64,000 nt of DNA from positions 2,574,501-2,638,500 of the forward strand of contig NZ_LT707064.1 of NCBI RefSeq assembly GCF_900156465.1, in the 5' to 3' direction. Shown here piece by piece: positions 57,123-64,000 of this stretch. How positions within the stretch are numbered: the first letter of the stretch is position 1; each line of letters starts with the position of its first letter. Under the pieces are notes generated by a model that had not been told where the DNA came from, ran no database searches, and was given only the letters and a program-made list of their open reading frames with translations. Made by a program: the position numbers and the translations under genes. The DNA comes from Pseudomonas sp. 7SR1 (GTDB lineage Bacteria > Pseudomonadota > Gammaproteobacteria > Pseudomonadales > Pseudomonadaceae).

Positions 57123-57596
57123 ATGACCCGGCCAGGCTTTCTGGATCAGGCGTTGTTCGATGAACTGGCCGAGAAAGCCACGGCCAGTCCTCGCGGACGC
57201 CAGCACCATAATTTCCATCGCATGGAAGAGCCCTGCCACCGCATGGCCGTGGGCCTGCAGCCTTCGACCTACATCCCGCCGCATCGGCACCTGAGCGCTG
57301 ACAAGGCCGAGACGCTCCTGGTACTCAGGGGTCGTCTCGGTGTGTTGATCTTCGACGAGGCCGGGGGAGTGGTGGACAAGCGCGTCCTGCAGGCCGGAGG
57401 CGATTGCCTTGGCGTCGACCTGCCGGCCGGTGTGTATCACGGCCTGGTGGTGCTGGAACCCGACAGCCTGATGTTCGAATGCAAGGCAGGCCCTTACCGG
57501 CCCGTGGGCGAAGGCGAACTGGCCCATTGGGCACCCCGTGAAGGCGAGCCCGGCGTTGTCGAGTACCAGGCCTGGATGCGCGCCCAGTTCGACTGA
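57123..57596 (+). CDS. WbuC-family cupin metalloprotein
   Basis: A 157-aa cupin-fold protein. HHNFHRMEEPCHRMAVGLQPSTYIPPHRH supplies the metal-binding histidines, and TLLVLRGRLGVLIFDE the second cupin strand region, fitting the WbuC family. Function is unknown; family members occur both in O-antigen clusters and, as here, elsewhere. It is cotranscribed with hpt (3-bp gap) and convergent with the SulP gene. Confidence 0.87.
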   Translation: MTRPGFLDQALFDELAEKATASPRGRQHHNFHRMEEPCHRMAVGLQPSTYIPPHRHLSADKAETLLVLRGRLGVLIFDEAGGVVDKRVLQAGGDCLGVDLPAGVYHGLVVLEPDSLMFECKAGPYRPVGEGELAHWAPREGEPGVVEYQAWMRAQFD

Positions 57597-57606
57597 TAGA
57601 CCCAGG

Positions 57607-59331
57607 TCAGGCGTGGTTGGCTTGCAACCACTGCTCGCTCTTGACCCGCGCCTGCTCCAGGGTTTGCACATACGCCAGTTGGCGCCGTTCGCGATGAACG
57701 CCGGCACGGCGTAGCTTCAGGCGCACCCTGGGGGTGGTTGCCACCAGGATCAGGCCGATGTTCTGCTTGCGATAATCCTTCAGGATATTTTCAAACGCCG
57801 CCAGGGCGGTCATGTCCAGCATCGGCACCGCGGCCATGTCCACCACGACGACCCGCACATCCGGATCGAATCTGCGCAGCACGTCCAGGGCCTTTTCTGC
57901 CGCGCCGAAGAACAGCGGGCCACGAATTTCATAGCAGCGCACATGCTCGGGCATATCCAGCAAGGCTTGGTGGGCGTGACGCGGCAGCTCGGCGCTGTCG
58001 GTCAGTTCGCTCATGCGCTTGATGAACAGCCCGGCCGCCAGCAGCAGGCCGACGGCGACCGCCAGTACCATGTCGAACAGCACCGTCAGGCTCAGGCAGG
58101 TGAGCAGCACCAGCACATCACTGCGTGGGGCGATGCGCAGGGTGTGCAGTACATGTCCGGCCTCGCTCATGTTCCAGGCGACCATCACCAGCAACGCAGC
58201 CATGGCAGCCATGGGCAGGTAGCTGAACAGCGGTGCCAGCAGCAACATCGCCAGCAGCACCACGAGGCTGTGGATGATCGCGGCCAGCGGAGAGGACGCG
58301 CCGCTGCGCACGTTGGTGGCGCTACGGGCAATCGCCGCCGTGGCGGTGATGCCACCGAACAGCGGCGCAACCAGGTTGCCCAGGCCCTGGCCCATCAGTT
58401 CGGCGTTGGGGTCGTGCTTGCTGCCGGTCATGCCATCGGCCACCACGGCGCACAGCAGCGATTCGATGGCGCCGAGCATGGCAATGGCGAACGCCGGCGC
58501 CATCAATTGGCGGATCAGGTCATAGGAGAGGCCCAGTGGCTGGCCATCGCCGGCTGGCAGGTTCCACGGCCAGTCGAAGGTTGGCAGCAAGGGCGGGATG
58601 CCGGGATGGCTGATGCCATCGACCATATAGCTGAAGCGTTCGCCCAGTGTCGCGATGGGCCAGCCACCGAGCTCCAGCAGCACCCCCAGCAGCGCCCCGA
58701 CGAGCAGTGCGACCAGATGCCCCGGAACGCGCGGGACCCAGCGTGGCCAGACGATCAGCACCGCCAGGCAGGTGATGCCGACAATGCCATCGCCCAGTCG
58801 TGCGCTGGGCAACGCCACGATCAGGGCGCCCAGCTGTTCGATGTAGTGCTGGGCCTGGCCGATGGTGGTCAGGCCCAGCAGGTCCTTCAATTGCAAGGTG
58901 GCAATGACCACGCCGATACCGGCGGTAAAGCCCAGGATGACCGGATAGGGAATGTACTGGATCAGCCGCCCGGCCCGCATCAGTCCCAGGGCGATCAGGA
59001 TCAGGCCGGCCAGCATCGTGCACAGCAGCAGGCCACCCAGGCCGTATTGCTGGGTGATGGGAAGCAGGATCACCACGAATGCCGCTGTTGGCCCGCTCAC
59101 GTTGAAGCGCGAGCCGCCGGTCAGGGCAATCAGCGGTGCCGCTACCAGTACGGTGTACAAGCCATGCTGCGGTGGCACGCCGACGGCGATTGCCAACGCC
59201 ATGGCCAGGGGGATGGCGATGATGCCGACCGTCAGCCCGGCCACCAGGTCGCCACGCAGGCGCTCGAGGGTATAACCGGTGCGCCAGGCCTGGCGCCAGG
59301 CAGCGAACAAGGGCGGGGCGGAGAAAGACAT
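57607..59331 (-). CDS. SulP-family anion transporter with STAS domain
   Basis: A 574-aa transporter with about ten to twelve membrane segments (SulP signature LTVGIIAIPLAMALAIAVGVPPQHGLYT) and a C-terminal STAS domain (about 440-560; VVVDMAAVPMLDMTALAAFE). Family members carry sulphate, bicarbonate or dicarboxylates. The ATG at 59331 has GGAG five bases upstream; a longer frame to 59415 lacks one. It is monocistronic, convergent with wbuC. Confidence 0.91.
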   Translation of the reverse strand: MSFSAPPLFAAWRQAWRTGYTLERLRGDLVAGLTVGIIAIPLAMALAIAVGVPPQHGLYTVLVAAPLIALTGGSRFNVSGPTAAFVVILLPITQQYGLGGLLLCTMLAGLILIALGLMRAGRLIQYIPYPVILGFTAGIGVVIATLQLKDLLGLTTIGQAQHYIEQLGALIVALPSARLGDGIVGITCLAVLIVWPRWVPRVPGHLVALLVGALLGVLLELGGWPIATLGERFSYMVDGISHPGIPPLLPTFDWPWNLPAGDGQPLGLSYDLIRQLMAPAFAIAMLGAIESLLCAVVADGMTGSKHDPNAELMGQGLGNLVAPLFGGITATAAIARSATNVRSGASSPLAAIIHSLVVLLAMLLLAPLFSYLPMAAMAALLVMVAWNMSEAGHVLHTLRIAPRSDVLVLLTCLSLTVLFDMVLAVAVGLLLAAGLFIKRMSELTDSAELPRHAHQALLDMPEHVRCYEIRGPLFFGAAEKALDVLRRFDPDVRVVVVDMAAVPMLDMTALAAFENILKDYRKQNIGLILVATTPRVRLKLRRAGVHRERRQLAYVQTLEQARVKSEQWLQANHA

Positions 59332-59517
59332 AGGCACTCCACTAACTGAACGGGACGCATCTGGACCTGCCGGACACCAGTCCCTGGCCACGATGAAACC
59401 AAGGCTGATGGCCATCTGAGTATGCCGCGCCGGAGCCCCGGATGTATTGACCCGGCTCGCTTATTTTTATCGTTCCTGCTCATGCTAGAGTGCCGGGCCA
59501 AGACCTCGGAGCCTGAC

Positions 59518-60003
59518 ATGAGAGTATCGATCCGCCGCTGCGCCGTTCCGCTGTTGATATCCAGCCTGCCCCTGGCGGTGGTCGCCGCGCCGATGCACAG
59601 CCAGTTCCTGCCGCCTGACGACCTGGTGGTGCGCCAGGAACAGCCCGAACAACAGCAACTGCTGCAGGTCACCGAGTACTCGGTGGTGCTGGGCAACCAG
59701 CGGCAATCCAACCAGCAACCGATACCGGTGACCTCGCCACTGCTGGTTCGCCTCAAGGGCAAGCCCCTGAACAAGGGCGCCACCATCAGCCAGGTGATCC
59801 TCAATTTCGATGGCGAAAGCAAAAGCCTGAAGAAACCGCTCTTCGACGAAGCGAGCAAGACCCTGACCCTGTCTTATCCACAGGCCCAGTATCGGGTGGT
59901 CATCGATCTGTTGCGCAACGACACGGTCTACGTGCAGTTTCTGACCTACGCCAATGGTCATATCTGGGCCGACCTGCACACCGGCACCGAACGCTCGCGT
60001 TGA
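59518..60003 (+). CDS. Conserved secreted hypothetical protein
   Basis: A 161-aa protein with a signal peptide (CAVPLLISSLPLAVVAAP, cleavage near residue 24) and a small beta-rich domain (VILNFDGESKSLKKPLFDE, YRVVIDLLRNDTVYVQFL). GGAG lies six bases upstream of the ATG. It probably acts in the periplasm. No homologous family can be named. It is followed 61 bp later by a small gene, likely in the same transcript. Confidence 0.75.
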   Translation: MRVSIRRCAVPLLISSLPLAVVAAPMHSQFLPPDDLVVRQEQPEQQQLLQVTEYSVVLGNQRQSNQQPIPVTSPLLVRLKGKPLNKGATISQVILNFDGESKSLKKPLFDEASKTLTLSYPQAQYRVVIDLLRNDTVYVQFLTYANGHIWADLHTGTERSR

Positions 60004-60064
60004 GCCCTGGGGCCCGCCGGGGGTAAACTGCCCGCCCCGTGAACTGTGCGAGCTGGAGCCGGCA

Positions 60065-60352
60065 ATGCGTAAAGACAAGAAACAGGTGATTGGTGACGAG
60101 ATTGGCGACGAACAGATCAAACTGTTCCTCAACTTCGAACCGGCCGATGCCACCTCGCCGTCGCTGCACAAACTGATCAAGGGCTATCGCGGTCTGCGGG
60201 TCGACGATTTCGAGCGCTTCCTGACCTTCTTCGTCGAAGCCGGCTATGACCTCGATGGCAAGGACGAACATGGCAACGATTTCGTCGCGTTGATCAAGGA
60301 CCAGCGCAACGCCGAGGAATACATCGAGTTGTTCAACAAGGCGCGCGGTTGA
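60065..60352 (+). CDS. PA4642-like small conserved protein
   Basis: A 95-aa cytoplasmic protein, highly charged, with AGYDLDGKDEHGNDFVALIK and AEEYIELFNKARG near the C-terminus. It matches what I recall of the PA4642 family in pseudomonads; position beside mqo agrees (mqo is PA4640 in P. aeruginosa, as I recall). GGAG lies upstream of the ATG at 60065. Function unknown. Confidence 0.85.
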   Translation: MRKDKKQVIGDEIGDEQIKLFLNFEPADATSPSLHKLIKGYRGLRVDDFERFLTFFVEAGYDLDGKDEHGNDFVALIKDQRNAEEYIELFNKARG

Positions 60353-60406
60353 CTGGCCGAGGGGCTGCCTGGCGGACCAGCGGGCGCCATCCCAAGCTTC
60401 TCCCAT

Positions 60407-60447
60407 AAAAAAACGCCCCGTATTCATGGAGTACGGGGCGTTTTTTT
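60407..60447. terminator. Bidirectional terminator before mqo
   Basis: ACGCCCCGTA pairs with TACGGGGCGT around a nine-base loop, with A7 on the left and T7 on the right, so it terminates in both directions, serving the small gene and mqo. Confidence 0.93.
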
Positions 60448-60459
60448 CATGCGGACCAA

Positions 60460-61968
60460 TCAAGCGTAGCTTGGGGTCTCGCTGTTTTCTTCAACCAGTT
60501 CCAGTGCGACGTTGTTCTGCGCATTGACCTTGCGATACAGCGCCGCGTCGGTCTCCAGCACTTTTTCCCGGGCCGGGAAGATTTCCGCGAGCTTGGCGGC
60601 CCATTCGCCCTTGGCCTTCTCGGGGAAGCAGCGCTCGATCAGTTCCAGCATGATCGAAACGGTCACCGAAGCACCCGGCGATGCGCCCAGCAGGGCGGCG
60701 ATGGTGCCGTCCTTGGCCGCCACCAGTTCGGTGCCGAATTGCAGGACGCCACCTTTCTTCGGGTCTTTCTTGATGATCTGCACTCGCTGGCCGGCCACTT
60801 CCAGGCGCCAGTCCTCGGCTTTCGCCTCGGGATAGAAACGACGCAGGGCTTCCAGGCGCTGCTCCATGGACTGCATCACTTCGCTGATCAGGTACTTGGT
60901 CAGGTCCATGTTGTCACGTGCCACGGCCAGCATCGGCCCGATGTTGCCGGCGCGCACCGACAGTGGCAGGTCCATGATCGAACCGTGCTTGAGGAACTTG
61001 GTGGTGAAGCCGGCGTACGGCCCGAACAGCAGGGATTTCTTGCCGTCGACCACGCGGGTGTCCAGGTGCGGTACCGACATGGGAGGCGAGCCCACGGCGG
61101 CCTGGCTGTAGACCTTGGCCTGGTGGTGCTTGACCACGTCCGGGTTGTCGCAACGCAGCCACTGGCCGCTGACCGGGAAGCCGCCGAAGCCCTTGCTTTC
61201 CTCGATGCCCGAGGCTTGCAGCAACGGCAGCGCCGCGCCGCCGGCGCCCAGGAAGACGAACCTGGCATCGACTTCACGAGTGCTGCCGGAATTGACGTCC
61301 TTGATGCTGACCGTCCAGCCGGCGCCATTGCGCTTGAGGCCGGTCACCCGCTTGCAGTACTTGACCTGGGCGTCCGGGGCACTGGTCAGGTGCTGGAGCA
61401 ACTGATTGGTCAGGGCGCCGAAGTTGACGTCGGTGCCGTTCATGACCCGGGTGGCGGCGATGACTTCGTCGTCCGGCCGGCCGGGCATCATCAACGGCAT
61501 CCACTCGGCCATCTTGGCCTTGTCCTCGGTGTATTCCATGTCGGCGAAGGCGTGATGCTGCTTCAACAGTTCGAAGCGCTTCTTCAGGAACGCCACGCCT
61601 TTCTCGCCCTGCACGAAGCTCAGGTGCGGCACCGGTGCGATGAAGGACCTGGACGAGCCGAACGTGCCCTTGCGGGTCAGGTAGGTCCAGAACTGCTTCG
61701 ACACCTCGAACTGGGCGTTGATATGCACGGCTTTCTTGATGTCGATACTGCCATCGGCCGCCTGGGGGGTGTAGTTCAGCTCACACAGCCCGGCGTGGCC
61801 GGTACCGGCGTTGTTCCAGGGGTTGGAACTCTCCGCGGCACCGGAATCCATCAGCTCGACGACTTCCAGCGAAATCGCGGGGTCGAGCTCCTTGAGCAGC
61901 ACGGCCAGGGTGGCACTCATGATGCCGGCCCCTACCAGAACTACATCGACTGCTTCGTTATGCGCCAT
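60460..61968 (-). CDS. mqo: Malate:quinone oxidoreductase
   Basis: A 502-aa FAD-dependent, membrane-peripheral enzyme that oxidises malate to oxaloacetate and reduces quinone in the TCA cycle. N-terminal [22 protein letters not shown] binds [39 protein letters not shown] and [19 protein letters not shown] are Mqo hallmarks. Normal length. Monocistronic with its own terminator. Confidence 0.97.
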   Translation of the reverse strand: MAHNEAVDVVLVGAGIMSATLAVLLKELDPAISLEVVELMDSGAAESSNPWNNAGTGHAGLCELNYTPQAADGSIDIKKAVHINAQFEVSKQFWTYLTRKGTFGSSRSFIAPVPHLSFVQGEKGVAFLKKRFELLKQHHAFADMEYTEDKAKMAEWMPLMMPGRPDDEVIAATRVMNGTDVNFGALTNQLLQHLTSAPDAQVKYCKRVTGLKRNGAGWTVSIKDVNSGSTREVDARFVFLGAGGAALPLLQASGIEESKGFGGFPVSGQWLRCDNPDVVKHHQAKVYSQAAVGSPPMSVPHLDTRVVDGKKSLLFGPYAGFTTKFLKHGSIMDLPLSVRAGNIGPMLAVARDNMDLTKYLISEVMQSMEQRLEALRRFYPEAKAEDWRLEVAGQRVQIIKKDPKKGGVLQFGTELVAAKDGTIAALLGASPGASVTVSIMLELIERCFPEKAKGEWAAKLAEIFPAREKVLETDAALYRKVNAQNNVALELVEENSETPSYA

Positions 61969-62705
61969 TTAACGCGTCTCCAAAATCTGCAGCACCAAAT
62001 TGTCGGCATAGCGGCCAGGAGTGGCGGGGCAAGGTCAGTTGCGCCCCAGGTACCCATGGCCAGGATCGCCATGTCCGAATCTTCGCAATTCATTCGCAAC
62101 ACTGCGGATGCATGCAGCCTGGCCTCAAGAGTCATATGAACTCATTTAAGCGCCGGGCAGGCAATTCGACTTATGGCCGAGACATCCACTCGTGCAACCA
62201 AATCCGTAGCGGACAGGCTTCAGGCGCCAGTTCTTGAGCGATATCCGGTCCTGTGTCGTTGGGCTATTCCAGACGCTGATGGTGCTTGTTCAGACGCAAA
62301 ACTCTTCATTTGCTCGCCACACTCTCGTGAAGTTGTGAAAACCCGTTTTTTCACGCTCTTTTGAAGACGTGAACCTCAAAAAAGGGCTGTCCCAGCCTGG
62401 CACCGTGCCCGGATCGGTTGCCCCCATGGAGTACATGACAGGCAAAACGGGCAGACAGCTCAGTGACCGAGCGTAATGACAGCTCTGCAGATTCGCGAAA
62501 AGTGGTGATTGGCCCGGAAACAGCAGGCGCGCCAGCTTCACTCGATCTGTGTGGGCGGCTCTCTGTGGGCGATGCTGGGTGCCGATGACCATGCATCAGC
62601 GGTGTTGCGAGGCCCGATCAGGAGACGTCCTTATAATCGGGGGGAGATTGTAACGAAGAAACGCAGGGAAATGGTCGTGTTTAATGACTTTTATTAGCCA
62701 TCTGG
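61969..62705. other. Intergenic stretch upstream of mqo
   Basis: About 740 bp with no credible gene. It should contain the mqo promoter near its left end. A 63-codon open frame at 62173-62364 has no ribosome site and looks non-coding. No repeat or hairpin worth naming was recognised. Confidence 0.4.
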
Positions 62706-62939
62706 TCAGATGGCCAACAATTGACGGTTGCGAGCGCGGGCACGAAGCGGTTGTACGCGGGCGCTGGCGGGCAAGGGCTGGTTCAGCCAGCTGAGCCGGA
62801 TCTCTTCGATTTCCACCCAACCTTCGCCCATGGGTTGCAGGCTGCATTGCTTGAACGCCTGGCAGCGACCGTCGCGGTCCAGCAGGGCGAAACTGCGGTG
62901 ATGGGGGCGAGGGGTAAACAGGGAGATAAGGAGGCGCAT
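62706..62939 (-). CDS. Small basic hypothetical protein
   Basis: A 77-aa protein with no signal peptide or recognised domain. It begins at the ATG at 62939. The middle reads as a compact beta-strand/loop pattern (FALLDRDGRCQAFKQCSLQ, WVEIEEIRLSWLNQ) and the C-terminus is arginine-rich. A longer frame to 63014 is less likely. It may be a conserved small Pseudomonas protein; function unknown. Confidence 0.6.
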   Translation of the reverse strand: MRLLISLFTPRPHHRSFALLDRDGRCQAFKQCSLQPMGEGWVEIEEIRLSWLNQPLPASARVQPLRARARNRQLLAI

Positions 62940-63137
62940 GATCGTTACCGTGTCGGGATGCTTGGGAACAGCCTGGCATTGGGTCATGACATGCCGGTGT
63001 AAGGACCGTGACAATGGAGTGACAGGAACCGAGATAGCCGGTTCATGTCAGATATTTCAGCATTCATCGGCTGGTTCGCCGCGGTGGCGCACCGCTATAC
63101 TGCGGGCTTGTCAGTGCCCGATTCTGGAGAGAAGAGC

Positions 63138-63722
63138 ATGTTGCAACGCCTGTTGTTCGGTTTGATCGCTGTGACCAGTCTGACCCTCGTCGGCTGCGCC
63201 CACAGCCCGCAACAACTTAACCCTGAACCCAGGCTCAACGCCCAGCTGGCGCCAGTCGGACGTGGCCAGCCAGTAGTCGTGCGTGTGGTGGACGGTCGTC
63301 CCTCGCCAACCCTCGGTACCCGTGGCGGACTGTACCCGGAAACCAGCGTGATCACCGTGCAGGGGGCGCAGATCCTGCCCAAGCTGCAGGCCCAGGCCGA
63401 AGCCGCTGTACGTTTGCTGGGCTTCACCCCGACCGCGAACGCGATGAATGCACCGCAACTGACCGTGACCCTGGCCGAGCTCAAGTATCAGTCGCCCAAG
63501 GAAGGCATGTACGTGACGGAAGCCACCATCGGCGCGACGTTCCGCTCCGATGTGCAGAACGCCAACCGTCGCTACAGCGGTCGGTATGGCGCTTCGCTGG
63601 ACCAGCGTTTCGGCATGGCGCCCAACCAGGACACCAACACCAAGCTGGTCGGCGACGTGTTGAGCGATGCCCTGACCCGGCTGTTCAAGGATCCGACCAT
63701 TGGCCAGGTGCTGGCTGAGTAA
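63138..63722 (+). CDS. YajG-family lipoprotein
   Basis: A 194-aa lipoprotein; residues 1-20 form the signal with lipobox LVGC (Cys20). The body has VVVRVVDGRPSPTLGTRGG and LTVTLAELKY, typical of YajG-like proteins, which are conserved outer-membrane-anchored periplasmic proteins of unknown role. GGAGA lies upstream of the ATG. A REP pair and T-tract follow 22 bp after the stop. Confidence 0.87.
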   Translation: MLQRLLFGLIAVTSLTLVGCAHSPQQLNPEPRLNAQLAPVGRGQPVVVRVVDGRPSPTLGTRGGLYPETSVITVQGAQILPKLQAQAEAAVRLLGFTPTANAMNAPQLTVTLAELKYQSPKEGMYVTEATIGATFRSDVQNANRRYSGRYGASLDQRFGMAPNQDTNTKLVGDVLSDALTRLFKDPTIGQVLAE

Positions 63723-63744
63723 GCATTAAGTCCTGTAATCCTTG

Positions 63745-63839
63745 TGGGAGCGAGCTGGCTCGCGATAGCGGTGGATCGGCCAACATCGAGGGGGCTGACA
63801 CTCGTCTATCGCGAGCCAGCTCGCTCCCACAGTTTTTTC
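63745..63839. repeat. REP inverted pair with T-tract, after the YajG-like gene
   Basis: Two 24-bp REP units (63745-63768 and 63807-63830) are exactly inverted and contain GTGGGAGCGAGCTGGCTCGC. The right unit is followed by T6, so the structure may also terminate the lipoprotein gene. Confidence 0.87.
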
Positions 63840-64000
63840 AGGCGGCCTGGGAATAGAATTCCAGCACGCTGATCCCGGTCAGCAGGTCTGTCTCAGGCAA
63901 GTCGGCATGCTGGTGGCCGCCCAGGGCGCAATACACCAGCCAATGGCGGTCCTGCACATTGAAGGACAGGCTGTCGACGAGGTTCTGTTGTTCGTCGCTC
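63838..64000 (-). CDS. C-terminal part of a hypothetical protein, truncated by the window
   Basis: The minus strand is open from the right edge to a stop at 63838-63840; 53 residues are visible, including LSFNVQDRHWLVYCALGG and the end SVLEFYSQAA. The pattern is a small beta-strand domain and no family is recognised. The start lies beyond position 64000. Confidence 0.6.
   Translation of the reverse strand, partial: SDEQQNLVDSLSFNVQDRHWLVYCALGGHQHADLPETDLLTGISVLEFYSQAA

Noticed and set aside
62173..62364. 63-codon open frame upstream of mqo
   Set aside because: No ribosome site and no conserved-looking segment; considered noncoding.

Overview
The window is a chromosomal segment of a Pseudomonas from the fluorescens/putida side of the genus. 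The evidence is the gene order: lolB-ispE-tRNA-Gln-prs-rplY-pth-ychF next to hemA-prfA-prmC-moeB-murI, then pagL, a MerR/phrB light-response block, hemH, uraA-upp, hpt and mqo. GC-rich codon use and REP hairpins containing GTGGGAGCGAGC agree. All calls come from reading the sequence; no database search was run.

Layout. 1-6.9 kb: an edge-truncated secreted protein, an AtoE-type transporter, a soluble PAS-PAS chemotaxis receptor, a DUF2975/XRE pair and gamma-glutamyltransferase. 7.09-24.16 kb: a 17-kb integrative element inserted at the 3' end of an elongator tRNA-Met. 24.3-33.7 kb: two membrane chemoreceptors, a fosmidomycin-resistance-type MFS pump, a TerC/CBS membrane protein and two small genes. 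33.8-40.7 kb: housekeeping genes on the minus strand. 40.9-45.6 kb: the hemA-murI operon. 45.7-54.3 kb: pagL and the photolyase/renalase/hemH block. 54.5-64 kb: pyrimidine and purine salvage, a SulP transporter, mqo, small conserved genes and an edge-truncated gene.

The element is the accessory part. Its right half is a P4-satellite-like core read leftward from the tRNA: tyrosine integrase, an array of TGTTAC-type repeats, a hypothetical gene, an AlpA-type regulator, a chain of tiny genes coupled by ATGA overlaps, and a 964-aa TOPRIM/DUF927 primase-helicase. Its left half is AT-richer cargo: a 408-aa protein with a PD-(D/E)XK nuclease motif, an ABC/RecF-like ATPase followed by a protein with a HEPN-type RX4H motif, and a convergent 711-aa protein with an N-terminal nuclease-like D...EXK motif. 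No DNA methyltransferase is present. The ATPase plus HEPN pair is my best candidate for an undescribed anti-phage system. Between the cargo genes lies about 970 bp of noncoding DNA with three families of short iteron-like repeats, read here as a replication origin/crr-like locus.

Outside the element the most useful regulatory signal is a TGTACA-N12-TGTACA box in front of the DUF523/MerR/phrB genes and a near match between the renalase gene and its divergent neighbour. This suggests a LitR/PplR-type light regulon.
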